Of a DNA stretch of 64,000 bases, positions 18,859 through 28,825 are shown in pieces. This DNA is from Castellaniella denitrificans (lineage in GTDB: Bacteria; Pseudomonadota; Gammaproteobacteria; Burkholderiales; Burkholderiaceae_B): the NCBI RefSeq assembly GCF_042653765.1, contig NZ_JBHSEZ010000003.1, positions 59,690 through 123,689 on the forward strand. Direction: 5' to 3'. The notes below the pieces were generated by a model that made no database searches, was not told the origin of the DNA, and was given only the letters and a program-made list of their open reading frames with translations. How positions within the stretch are numbered: position 1 is the first letter of the stretch; each line of letters opens with the position of its first letter. The translations under genes and the position numbers were made by a program.

Positions 18859-20088
18859 GGTTTTCCTTTGCCGGCCGGGCGCCCCGCAGGACGTCCCAGC
18901 CTCGACGCGGATCATAGCGCATGGCCGCCCACATGGTGAGCACGACCACGGCGCCGAAGTTCAGGGCGGCGGGCCCGACGCTGATCTGGGACAGGCCCGG
19001 GAAATTGGCCATGGCCGCCATCAGGACGACGACGAAGACGTCCAGCATGGACCACTGTCCGACGAATTCGACCGCGGCATACAGCCGCGTGCGCTGCCGC
19101 TGGACCTGCGCGCCCAGGGGCCGGTCGCGCAGCAGCAGGAAGGCCAGGGCCAGCAGCTTGGTCACCGGCACCAGCACGCTGGCGACGAAGACGATGACGG
19201 CCAGGTCCCAGGAACCGTAGCGCCAGAGCTCGATCACGCCGCCCAGGATGGTGTGGTCGCTGCGGCCCAGCGCGGTCCGGACCTCCATGATCGGCAGGAG
19301 ATTGGCCGGAACGTAGAAAACGGCCGCCGCCAGCAGCAGGGCCCAGACCTGCGCCGCGTCGCCGTGGCGGGCATGGCCCAGCGCCGCCCCGCAGCGCAGG
19401 CAGCGCCCGGACGCCTGCGGGGCCTGGACGCAGCCGCAGGCGTCGCACACCCGGCCCCGCCCGTCCCGGCCCGACAGCGGCACCATGCCCGCGTCCTCCG
19501 CCTGGCGCCACAGGGCGTGCGCATCCCAGCGCCCCAGCCCGGTCAGCAGGAAGCAGAGCGCGAGAAAGCCCAGCATGCCGGGCTCCACCTGCAGGCGCGC
19601 CAGGCCGGCGACCTTGACGACCGACACCAGGATGGCCAGGATCAGCACCGTCGCCATGGACCACGGCGCCAGCCGGTCCAGCAGCCGCAGCGTGCGCCCC
19701 AGGTCGGGCGGCAGGCGCCGCGCCGCGATCGCCTGCATCACCCACAGCGTCAGCGAGATCTGGAGCAGCGGGAACCAGAACCCGGCCAGCCCGGTCATCA
19801 CCGAGACCCCGTAATAGCCGCGATCCCAGCACAGGCGCAAGGCCTGCCAGTAGGTCAGGCTGAGTTCATGGCCCTGGATCGACAGCCGGACGATGGGAAA
19901 CCACTGGGCGATGGCGAACACGGCCAGGCAGGCCCAGGCCAGCGCCACCCACTGATCCAGGGACAACCAGCCGCGCCGGTACAGCACCGTGCCGCAGCAG
20001 CGGCATTCGGCCCTGCCGCGCGCGCCCGGATCGAGCCGGACGTGCAGCGTGTCGCAATACGGGCAGGCGATCAGGGGCCCGCGCGGCA

Positions 20089-20089
<1 letters not shown>
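18848..20089 (-). CDS. pqiA: PqiA-like inner-membrane protein (paraquat-inducible A family)
   Basis: Inner-membrane partner of the PqiB lipid tunnel. The 413 residues show two PqiA repeats. Each starts with a zinc-ribbon-like pair (CPYCDTLH and CRCC; later CDACG and CLRCG), followed by four hydrophobic segments. The first repeat has FPIVRLSIQGHELSL and the second LLPIMEVRTALG, both family-typical. Its ATG overlaps the clpA stop by one base (TGATG on the minus strand), so it appears translationally coupled to clpA. The classical paraquat-inducible (SoxRS) regulation is not evident here. Confidence 0.93.
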
Positions 20090-22407
<2,318 letters not shown>

Positions 22408-22575
22408 GCTTCCTCCATTGCATATCGGAGCGGATCAAGCAATCCGTTATGCCTATTCTATGACTAAAACAGTCCGCTGTTTGACGCCCGGGGACTCGGG
22501 ATCGTCCCTAGGAGCCGCGCGGACACAGGGACGGGGGGAAAGAGCCGGCATCCCATGCCTGGGGGCGGCCCGGCG

Positions 22576-22899
22576 TCAGAAGAACGGCACGGGCTCCATC
22601 AGGCATTGCAGCGGATGCTGGTCGGCGTGGGCCAGGTGCAGCACGGCGTCGACCCGGGTGGCCGCCACGTCGCGCGTATAGATGCCGCAGACGCCCCTGC
22701 CCTCGTGGTGGACCTGCAGCATGATGCGCTCGGCCTCTTCGCCGCCCTTGTGGAAGACCCGCTGCAGGACGTGCACCACGAAATCCATCGGCGTGTAGTC
22801 GTCGTTCAGCAACACGACCTGATACATCGGCGGCGGCGCGAGGCGCACCGGCGCGGTTTCACGCGCCAGTTGCTGCTGATTTTGAATATCGGTCGGCAT
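22576..22899 (-). CDS. clpS: Clp protease adaptor ClpS
   Basis: Adaptor that recognises N-degron substrates and docks on the ClpA N-domain. The 107-residue protein has a flexible N-terminal tail, then PMYQVVLLNDDYTPMDFVV. The N-end pocket residues are in this NDDYTPMDFV block, and HHEGRGVCGIY is the second family signature. It is upstream of clpA in the usual order. It diverges from the cold-shock gene. Confidence 0.96.
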   Translation of the reverse strand: MPTDIQNQQQLARETAPVRLAPPPMYQVVLLNDDYTPMDFVVHVLQRVFHKGGEEAERIMLQVHHEGRGVCGIYTRDVAATRVDAVLHLAHADQHPLQCLMEPVPFF

Positions 22900-22927
22900 G
22901 CGAATCAGAACCTAGTGGTTTCCATAG

Positions 22928-22957
22928 TTGACTGAATGACGCGGAATTCAGCATGAT
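22928..22957 (+). promoter_or_regulatory. Possible promoter of the cold-shock gene
   Basis: TTGACT (22928-22933) and CATGAT (22952-22957) are 18 bp apart and would give a leader of about 70 nt. A TATAGT at 23013-23018 without a good -35 is an alternative -10. Confidence 0.35.
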
Positions 22958-23033
22958 CTTCGTGTCCCGCAGGCCGCCCTCACGGATGGCCGGGGCCGTT
23001 CAAACCCCACACTATAGTCGAGAGGCAGTTTGC

Positions 23034-23273
23034 ATGTCGGAATCCATCGAAAACACCGGAGAGTCACAAAAGCTGACAGGAACGGTCAAATGGTTCAATG
23101 ACGCCAAGGGCTTTGGCTTCATTACCCCCGACAATGGGGGTGAAGACCTTTTCGCACATTTTTCATCCATCCAGATGAACGGCTTCAAGACCCTGAAAGA
23201 AGGGCAGAAGGTCGTTTTCGATATCGCGCAGGGTCCGAAAGGCAAACAAGCCCTGAACATCACCGCCGCCTGA
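23034..23273 (+). CDS. CspA-family cold-shock protein
   Basis: Small single-stranded nucleic-acid-binding protein, probably an RNA chaperone. The 79 residues contain a 13-residue acidic/polar N-tail and one cold-shock domain: GTVKWFNDAKGFGFITP (RNP1), DLFAHFSSI (RNP2), GQKVVFDIAQGPKGKQALNI. The ATG at 23034 is preceded by GAGG; the longer frame from 22953 would add unrelated sequence. Whether it is cold-induced cannot be read from sequence. It diverges from clpS and is followed by an intrinsic terminator. Confidence 0.95.
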   Translation: MSESIENTGESQKLTGTVKWFNDAKGFGFITPDNGGEDLFAHFSSIQMNGFKTLKEGQKVVFDIAQGPKGKQALNITAA

Positions 23274-23287
23274 AATACGGGGTCCGG

Positions 23288-23770
23288 ATGTTCTCTTTCA
23301 TTTTAACGCGATGCGGGGCCCCCGGCGGGCCCCGTTTTTTTGCTTCGAGAAAGCTGCTGGCCGCCGCCCCGCTGCTGGCGGGCCTGCTGTGCATCCGTCC
23401 GGCGGCGGCGCAGCCGCCGCTGCCGACCGTGACGCTGCATGTCGGCGGCCATGAGATCCAGGTCGAACACGCCGCCACGCCCGAAACCCTGCGTGAAGGG
23501 CTGATGCGCCGGACCGGGCTGGCGGACGACGCCGGCATGCTGTTCGAGCTGGGCGAACCGGACATCCATTGCTTCTGGATGAAGGACACCCTCATCCCCC
23601 TGTCCATCGCCTTCATCGGCCCGGACGGACGCATCGTCGACATCCAGGACATGCGGCCGCAAAGCCTGGATCCGCATTGCCCGCCGACGCCCGTCACCCG
23701 GGCGCTGGAAATGAACCTGGGCTGGTTCGCCCGCGCCGGCGTGCGGGCGGGCGACCGGGTGACGCGCTGA
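23288..23770 (+). CDS. DUF192 secreted protein
   Basis: Function unknown; DUF192 proteins are small, usually exported, single-domain proteins. The 160 residues have a likely signal peptide (RKLLAAAPLLAGLL, cleavage after AAA near residue 41). The DUF192 core follows: TPETLREGLMRRTGLADDAG, CFWMKDTLIPLSIAFIG and DMRPQSLDPHCPPTP. The only good start is the ATG at 23288, and codons 9-18 then coincide with the terminator of the cold-shock gene. Expression therefore needs read-through or an internal promoter I could not identify. Confidence 0.82.
   Translation: MFSFILTRCGAPGGPRFFASRKLLAAAPLLAGLLCIRPAAAQPPLPTVTLHVGGHEIQVEHAATPETLREGLMRRTGLADDAGMLFELGEPDIHCFWMKDTLIPLSIAFIGPDGRIVDIQDMRPQSLDPHCPPTPVTRALEMNLGWFARAGVRAGDRVTR
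23314..23341 (+). terminator. Intrinsic terminator of the cold-shock gene, inside the DUF192 reading frame
   Basis: An 8-bp stem, CGGGGCCC (23314-23321) with GGGCCCCG (23327-23334), closes a ccggc loop and is followed by seven T. It sits 41 bp after the cold-shock stop. Confidence 0.88.
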
Positions 23771-23798
23771 AGCGCCCCTTCCCCTCGCCCCCGGCCGC

Positions 23799-25034
23799 TC
23801 AGGGCGCCGCGCCTTCCCGCTTCGCGGGATCGGCGTCCCGGCGCCCGGCCATCATGGCCAGCGCGGCGAAGGCCAGGACGAGCGGCGCGAAGGACACCCA
23901 CAGCACCGCGTCCCAGCCATAGGCCGAGAGCAGCCCGCCCGACGAGAACGAGCCGATCGCCATCAGGCCGAACACGATGAAATCGTTGAGCGACTGCACC
24001 CGCGTCTTTTCCTCGGACCGGTGGCATTCGAGCACCAGGGCGGACGCGCCCAGGAAGCCGAAATTCCAGCCCAGGCCCAGCAGGATCAGCGTCGCCCAGA
24101 AGTGCGCCACGTCCACGCCGCCCAGCCCGATCGCGGCGGACAGGCCGGTCAGCGCCAGGCCGGCCGCCACCACGCGGCCGGCGCCCCAGCGCGCGATCAG
24201 GCTTCCGGTGAAGAAGCTGGGTCCGTACATGGCGATCACGTGCCATTGCAGGCCCCAGTTGGCCGACGCCTGGGAATGCCCGCACAGGTGCATCGCCAGC
24301 GGCGCGGCGGTCATCAGGAAATTCATCAGCAGGTAGGCCACCGCCCCGCAGGTCGCCGCGGCGATGAAGCGCGGCTGGCGCGCGATCCGCCCCAGGGGCC
24401 GCCCGCCGGCGATTTCGCGCGCCGTGGGCGGGGGCAGCTTCACGCCCAGCAGGAGGAAGGCGGCCAGCACCGCCACGGCGGCCTGCACGAGGTAGGTCGC
24501 CGCGAACCGGTGCGGCGGCCACAGGTCCATCGTGTAGGTCACCAGTTGCGGTCCCACGACGCCCGCGGCCACGCCCCCGGCCATCACCAGCGAAAGCGCG
24601 CGGGCGCGCTTTTCGGGCGCGACCCCGTCGGCGGCCGCGAAGCGGAACGAGAGCACCACGGCGGCATAACCGCCGCCGAAGAAGGTCGCCAGGCAGAACA
24701 GGCGGAAGTCGCCCGCCAGCACCGCGAACATGGCCAGCAGGCCGGCCAGCGCGCCGGCCCCGGTCCCGGCCAGGAAGGCGGCGCGCCGGCCGTGCCGCCG
24801 GGCGATCGCGCCCGCGGGCAGGATGCAGGCCGCCATCCCCACCACGAAGATCGAGATGGGCAGGGTCGCCAGCATCGGCGAGGGCGCCAGCTGGTCGCCG
24901 ACGATGGCGCCCGTGGCGTAGACCACCACCGCGTTCGCGCCGGCCAGCGCCTGCGCGATGGCCAGCCGCCAGATGTTCTCTCCCTGGACCTTTTCAGGCA
25001 GCAGATCGGGGGTGTCAGCGGGGGCGTGCGTCAT
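23799..25034 (-). CDS. MFS transporter
   Basis: Twelve-segment major facilitator, 411 residues, inner membrane, substrate unknown. The loop between segments 2 and 3 reads GAIARRHGRRAAFLAG, the usual MFS G-x-x-x-D/R-x-x-G-R-R pattern. The second half has LIARWGAGRVVAAGL at the matching place. The C-tail is short and charged. I chose the ATG at 25034 over 25049 because GGGAACAAG precedes it; both are possible. It lies in the same direction as sodB but is separated from it by a repeat element and a terminator. Confidence 0.85.
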   Translation of the reverse strand: MTHAPADTPDLLPEKVQGENIWRLAIAQALAGANAVVVYATGAIVGDQLAPSPMLATLPISIFVVGMAACILPAGAIARRHGRRAAFLAGTGAGALAGLLAMFAVLAGDFRLFCLATFFGGGYAAVVLSFRFAAADGVAPEKRARALSLVMAGGVAAGVVGPQLVTYTMDLWPPHRFAATYLVQAAVAVLAAFLLLGVKLPPPTAREIAGGRPLGRIARQPRFIAAATCGAVAYLLMNFLMTAAPLAMHLCGHSQASANWGLQWHVIAMYGPSFFTGSLIARWGAGRVVAAGLALTGLSAAIGLGGVDVAHFWATLILLGLGWNFGFLGASALVLECHRSEEKTRVQSLNDFIVFGLMAIGSFSSGGLLSAYGWDAVLWVSFAPLVLAFAALAMMAGRRDADPAKREGAAP

Positions 25035-25052
25035 CTTGTTCCCATACATGGA

Positions 25053-25086
25053 AAAACGGCGGACGCAGTGTTGCGTTCGCCGTTTT
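25053..25086 (-). terminator. Predicted terminator downstream of sodB
   Basis: Fourteen-base-pair hairpin (one G-U pair) with a 6-nt loop: AAAACGGCGGACGC at 25053-25066 pairs with GCGTTCGCCGTTTT at 25073-25086. Read leftward it ends in TTTTT, so it should stop transcripts from sodB before the MFS gene. Confidence 0.75.
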
Positions 25087-25144
25087 CGTGGAGGTGAATC
25101 CTTAACTCGTCAGGCTAGGGCCATGTTCAAATTGTGGCATCTCT

Positions 25145-25224
25145 CCACCTCGCGTCCTGCATGCCGCTCGGATTCGATAGGCATGAAATGGTCCGCAGGG
25201 ACCATTTCAAGTCCGATCTCATCC
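25145..25224 (+). repeat. 80-bp dispersed repeat, copy 1 (3' end of sodB)
   Basis: Full-length copy beginning CCACCTCGCG and ending CTCATCC. Hairpin 2 is GAAATGGTCC-gcag-GGACCATTTC, a perfect 10-bp stem. On the minus strand the terminal GGATGAG carries the sodB stop codon TGA. See the family finding. Confidence 0.9.
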
Positions 25225-25797
25225 AAGGTTGGCCGCCGCGAAGTCCCAGTTCACCAGGTTCCAGAAGTTTTCCAGGTACTTGGGACGGGCGTTGCGGTAG
25301 TCGATGTAGTAGGCGTGTTCCCACACGTCACAGGTCAGCAGGGCCTTGTCGGCCGTGTTGACGATGGTGCCGGCGTTGCTGGTGTTGACGATGTCCAGGC
25401 CGCCGTCGGCCTTTTTCACCAGCCAGGTCCAGCCCGAGCCGAAGTTGCCGGCGGCGGATTGCGTGAAGGCGGCCTTGAAGGCATCGACGCTGCCCCACTT
25501 GGCCTCGATGGCCTGGCGCAGCGCGCCGGAGGGTTCGCCGCCGCCCTTGGGCGACAGGCTGTTCCAGTAGAAGGTGTGGTTCCAGACCTGGGCGGCATTG
25601 TTGAACACGCCGCCGCTGGACTTGCGGATCACGTCTTCCAGGCTCAGCGAGGCCAGCTCGGTGCCCTCGATCGCCTTGTTCAGGTTGGTCACGTAGGCCT
25701 GATGATGCTTGCCGTAGTGGTATTCCAGCGTTTCCTGGGAAATATGGGGAGCCAGTGCGTCCATCGCGTAAGGCAGCGGCGGCAGGGTAAAAGCCAT
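25219..25797 (-). CDS. sodB: Superoxide dismutase, Fe type
   Basis: Dismutates superoxide in the cytosol. The 192 residues match Fe/Mn-SOD throughout. Metal ligands are expected at the His of the LEYHYGKHHQAYV region, the His of AAQVWNHTFYWNS, and Asp/His of DVWEHAYYIDYRN. The AQVWNHTFYW sequence and the overall pattern favour the iron enzyme, although metal choice is not certain from sequence. I chose the ATG at 25797 (MAFTLPPLPY) over 25824. The TGA lies inside the 80-bp repeat. Confidence 0.95.
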   Translation of the reverse strand: MAFTLPPLPYAMDALAPHISQETLEYHYGKHHQAYVTNLNKAIEGTELASLSLEDVIRKSSGGVFNNAAQVWNHTFYWNSLSPKGGGEPSGALRQAIEAKWGSVDAFKAAFTQSAAGNFGSGWTWLVKKADGGLDIVNTSNAGTIVNTADKALLTCDVWEHAYYIDYRNARPKYLENFWNLVNWDFAAANLG

Positions 25798-25907
25798 GAC
25801 AGTTCCTTCAAAAAGATGTTGCATGCACCACGTTCGGCGCGCCCTGGATACGGACCGCCCGGCAGCGATCCTGCCCGGCGGAACGGATCGGGACGCCCCC
25901 GGTGTCC

Positions 25908-27212
25908 CTAGAGCAACGCATCGGTCCGGGTGACTTCGGCCTGGGCGCGGCCCTGGCCGAACTCGATCTCGATGGGCTCATGAATCTTCAAGTCTAACGC
26001 ATTTTTGACGATCGTCCCGTCGATCCGGCGGACCAGGGCGTAGCCACGTCCCAGCACCCGGTGCGGATCCAGCGCCCCCAGGGCGGCCAGGACCGCGTCG
26101 AGCCGCCGATGGCGGCGCTGCAGCAGGCCATCCAGGCCCGAGGACAAGCGATCCAGCGCCGCCGGTGGGCGCTGGCGGCGTTCCCGCAGCAGCCGTTCCA
26201 GGCCGGCCTGCAGCCGCCGGGCGGCGAACTCCAGGCGCTGGCGCCTGAGCTGCAGGCGCTGGACCGGGGACACGAGCTGGGCGCGGGCCCGGTCCAGCCG
26301 GATGGCCGCGTGCTCCAGGCGCCGCCGCTGGCCCCGGACGAGCAGGTCGCGCGCGGCCCGCAGGCGGCCCAGGACCTGGCCGCGGTCCTCGCAGCACAGC
26401 TCGGCCGCCGCCGTCGGCGTGGGGGCGCGCAGGTCGGCCACGAAATCGGCGATGGTGAAATCGGTCTCGTGCCCCACTCCGCTGACGACCGGCATCGGGC
26501 AGGCGGCGATGCGGCGCGCCAGGGCTTCGTCATTGAAGCACCACAGGTCCTCCAGGCTGCCGCCGCCGCGCACCAGCAGCAGCGTGTCGACCTCGGCCCG
26601 CTCGGCGGCCCGGTCCAGCGCGGCGCACAGCTGCGGCGCGGCGTCGCGCCCCTGGACCTGGGCCGGATAGACGATCACCCGCACGTGCGGCGCCCGCCGC
26701 GCCATGACCGACAGCACGTCGCGCAAGGCGGCCGCCGACAGCGAGGTCACGACCCCCACCGCCCGGGGCAGGACCGGCAGCGGGCGCCGCCGGGCCGGAT
26801 CGATCAGGCCCTCTTGCGTGAGCCGGTCGCGCAGGCGCAGGAAGGCCTCGTGCAGGTCGCCCCGGCCCGCCTGGCGCAGGGACTCGACCTGCACCTGGTA
26901 GTCGCCCCGGGGCTCGTACAGCGAGACCTGGACGCGGAATTCGTAGCGGCCACCGACCTCGGGAACGAACCCCACCGCCTGGGCGCGCCCCCGGAACATC
27001 ACCGCGCGCACGGCGGCGGCCTCGTCCTTGATGGAAAAGTACCAGTGCCCGGACGCGGCCCGGGTGAAATTGGAAATCTCGCCCGCTACCCACAGGCGCG
27101 GCACGCCGTCCTCCAGCAATTGCGCCACCCGGCGGTTGAGCTGCGACACGGTCAGGACCGCGTCGCTTCCCGAAAAGCCGCCTTCGGCGAGCCTTGGAGC
27201 AGAAAAACTCAT
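25908..27212 (-). CDS. xseA: Exodeoxyribonuclease VII large subunit
   Basis: Catalytic subunit of the single-strand-specific exonuclease VII. The 434 residues contain the N-terminal OB-fold (LWVAGEISNFTRAASGHWYF), the catalytic core (GVVTSLSAAALRDVLSVMARR, then RGGGSLEDLWCFNDE and SGVGHETDFTIADFVADLR), and a long Arg-rich coiled-coil C-terminal half. xseB is not adjacent. It is transcribed leftward toward sodB, with no clear terminator between them. Confidence 0.95.
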   Translation of the reverse strand: MSFSAPRLAEGGFSGSDAVLTVSQLNRRVAQLLEDGVPRLWVAGEISNFTRAASGHWYFSIKDEAAAVRAVMFRGRAQAVGFVPEVGGRYEFRVQVSLYEPRGDYQVQVESLRQAGRGDLHEAFLRLRDRLTQEGLIDPARRRPLPVLPRAVGVVTSLSAAALRDVLSVMARRAPHVRVIVYPAQVQGRDAAPQLCAALDRAAERAEVDTLLLVRGGGSLEDLWCFNDEALARRIAACPMPVVSGVGHETDFTIADFVADLRAPTPTAAAELCCEDRGQVLGRLRAARDLLVRGQRRRLEHAAIRLDRARAQLVSPVQRLQLRRQRLEFAARRLQAGLERLLRERRQRPPAALDRLSSGLDGLLQRRHRRLDAVLAALGALDPHRVLGRGYALVRRIDGTIVKNALDLKIHEPIEIEFGQGRAQAEVTRTDALL

Positions 27213-27598
27213 CGAAACCTATCCACAGAAAGCCTTGGTTTGTCAAACCCGCCTGTTTTCGGGCTCATCAGGGGGTCTCATCAAGATTCACTTCAAAAAA
27301 TACACGTAACTCATTGATTTTCAAAAAATTTAAATTCCAACGGCCAGTGTGCAAAAAATAACCAATCCAGTCCGAAGGGCCATGAAACGTGCGCATCCGG
27401 ACTCTTGTGCACAGAATTATCCACAGAAACTGTGGATACCGGCGGGAGAGCCGCGTCCCGATTCACGCCCGGACCCCGGAAGCCCCTGGACGCGCCCTCG
27501 CGCCGCCGCGCATCCGCCCGCCGCTCGACTTGCCCCGGGCTTCCCTTAGAATACGTATTTGCGCCGATTCCCGGCCCCGCACCTCAAGGATCAGGACT
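27213..27598. promoter_or_regulatory. AT-rich divergent region with a cluster of DnaA-box-like sequences
   Basis: No gene in these 386 bp between divergent xseA and exbB. TTATCCACA, the exact DnaA-box consensus, is at 27417-27425. Near matches are CTATCCACA at 27219-27227, TGTGGATAC (reverse of GTATCCACA) at 27431-27439, and a weaker TTGTGCACA at 27405-27413. The stretch 27285-27360 is unusually A/T-rich for this genome. Promoters for xseA and exbB should also lie here; TAGAAT at 27547-27552 could be the exbB -10. Confidence 0.5.
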
Positions 27599-28207
27599 GT
27601 GCTGGACATCATTCACGCGGCCGGCTGGCCGATCTGGCTGCTCGTCGCCACCTCGGTCATCACGCTGGCGATCATCATAGAACGATTCCTGGCCCTGCGC
27701 GCCCGCCAGGTCATGCCCGCCGGCCTGCCCGAGCAGGTGCTCGAACTCGTGCGCCGCCAGCAGGACGAGCCCGACGCCGTCCTGCGCCTGGCGCGCGGCA
27801 GCCCCATGGGCCGCATCCTCGCCGAGATCGCCGCCCACCGGCACCAGGACGACGCCTGGCGGCTGGCCGCCGTCGAAGCCGTCGGCCGCGACGTGTCCTG
27901 GCGCCTGAACCGCTACCTGCCCGCCCTGGCGACGATTTCCGTGATCGCCCCGCTGCTGGGCCTGTTCGGCACCGTGGTCGGCATGATCGAGATCTTCGGC
28001 GCCTACGACCCCGCCGGCGGCGACCCGGCCCAGCTGGCCCACGGCATCTCGATCGCCCTGTACAACACCGGCTTCGGCATCCTGATCGCCATCCCCGCGC
28101 TGGCCTTCCACCGCTACTTCCGCTCCCGTGTCGAATACTTCCTGCACACCATGGAACGCGAGGCCGAAACCCTGAACCGCCTGATCAGCCGGCGCGCCGC
28201 GACATGA
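27599..28207 (+). CDS. exbB: ExbB/TolQ-family proton-channel subunit
   Basis: Inner-membrane motor protein that uses the proton gradient to drive TonB-type transport. The 202 residues have three hydrophobic segments: WLLVATSVITLAIIIERFLA, ISVIAPLLGLFGTVVGMIEI (the family signature) and a C-terminal one in GFGILIAIPALAF. I chose the GTG at 27599, preceded by AAGGAT; longer frames add unrelated sequence. It overlaps exbD by ATGA. The exbB-exbD-lpxK order is typical of beta-proteobacteria. No tonB is next to it. Confidence 0.92.
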   Translation: MLDIIHAAGWPIWLLVATSVITLAIIIERFLALRARQVMPAGLPEQVLELVRRQQDEPDAVLRLARGSPMGRILAEIAAHRHQDDAWRLAAVEAVGRDVSWRLNRYLPALATISVIAPLLGLFGTVVGMIEIFGAYDPAGGDPAQLAHGISIALYNTGFGILIAIPALAFHRYFRSRVEYFLHTMEREAETLNRLISRRAAT

Positions 28208-28617
28208 ACTTCCACCACCATCGCGCCCACGACGAGCCCGAGATCAACCTGATCCCGCTGATCGACGTGCTGCTGGTGATCCTGATCTTCCTGGCGGCCT
28301 CCACCTCGTTCACCCGCCACCGCCAGCTGCAGGTCGCCCTGCCCCAGGCCCAGGCCGAGGCGCCGGACGCCTCGCCTTTCCTGGAACTGGCCATCAGCCG
28401 CGACGGCCTGTACGCGCTGGACGGCCACTATGTCGACGCGGCCGACGACGCCGCCCTGGCCGACGCCCTGCGCCAGGCGGCGGCGGGCAGGCCCGACCTC
28501 GCCCTGCGCATCGACGCCGACGGCCAGGCCGCGCACGCCGCCGTCGTCCGCGCCCTGGAAGCCGCCCGCCTGGCGCACATCGGCAAGGTCCATTTTCTGA
28601 CCCAGGCCCGGCCATGA
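28204..28617 (+). CDS. exbD: ExbD/TolR-family biopolymer transport protein
   Basis: Partner of ExbB. The 137 residues have a short cytosolic N-terminus, one transmembrane helix containing the essential Asp (INLIPLIDVLLVILIFL), and a periplasmic domain rich in Ala and acidic residues (LRIDADGQAAHAAVVRAL). The start overlaps exbB by ATGA. Its own TGA overlaps the ATG of a small downstream ORF by ATGA. Confidence 0.94.
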   Translation: MNFHHHRAHDEPEINLIPLIDVLLVILIFLAASTSFTRHRQLQVALPQAQAEAPDASPFLELAISRDGLYALDGHYVDAADDAALADALRQAAAGRPDLALRIDADGQAAHAAVVRALEAARLAHIGKVHFLTQARP

Positions 28618-28766
28618 ACGCGCCGGGCCGCCCCAAGCGTGAATTCCCCCTTGGGGGGATGAGCCTGGACGCAGGGCGGTCCCTGCGGACCGGCCTGCGC
28701 CTGACGAATCCGAGCGGCATGCAGGCCGCGAGGTGGGCGGCGCGTAGCGCCAAGGGGGTACCATGA
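28614..28766 (+). CDS. Small coupled ORF, 50 residues, created over repeat copy 2
   Basis: ATG at 28614 overlaps the exbD stop (ATGA). The frame runs 50 codons through the 80-bp repeat and ends in a TGA that overlaps the next ATG (28763). It begins MNAPGRPKREFPLGG and is Arg/Gly-rich. I recognise no domain. It is probably a translational relay or passenger rather than a functional protein; whether it is made is unknown. Confidence 0.4.
   Translation: MNAPGRPKREFPLGGMSLDAGRSLRTGLRLTNPSGMQAARWAARSAKGVP
28657..28736 (-). repeat. 80-bp dispersed repeat, copy 2 (between exbD and lpxK)
   Basis: Full-length copy in reverse orientation (GGATGAG at 28657-28663, CGCGAGGTGG at the right end). On the minus strand hairpin 2 is AGGCCGGTCC-gcag-GGACCGCCCT with one internal mismatch. 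Just outside lie ccccttgggg and gccaaggggg tracts at 28648-28657 and 28749-28758. Confidence 0.9.
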
Positions 28767-28825
28767 ACGCGCCGGGCCGCCCCAAGCGTGAATTCCGGGG
28801 CGTGCGGCGCGGGGAAATCCCATGA
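28763..28825 (+). CDS. Small coupled ORF, 20 residues, upstream of lpxK
   Basis: ATG at 28763 overlaps the stop of the preceding small ORF, and its TGA (28823-28825) overlaps the lpxK ATG at 28822, again ATGA. Its first 11 residues (MNAPGRPKREF) are identical to those of the upstream small ORF because of the 36-bp repeat. It was probably the original exbD-lpxK linker before the duplication. Confidence 0.4.
   Translation: MNAPGRPKREFRGVRRGEIP

Larger units (their letters stand above)
28612..28796 (+). repeat. 36-bp exact direct repeat flanking repeat copy 2
   Basis: The 36 bases at 28612-28647 (starting ccatgaacgcgccgggccgc) recur exactly at 28761-28796, 149 bp later. Both copies include an ATG in an ATGA overlap. 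The intervening segment contains the 80-bp repeat, so the arrangement looks like an insertion with duplication, or a slipped duplication, in an operon junction. Confidence 0.93.

Noticed and set aside
27213..27598. Chromosomal origin oriC
   Set aside because: DnaA boxes are present, but dnaA, dnaN, rpmH or parAB neighbours are absent; reported only as a DnaA-box cluster.
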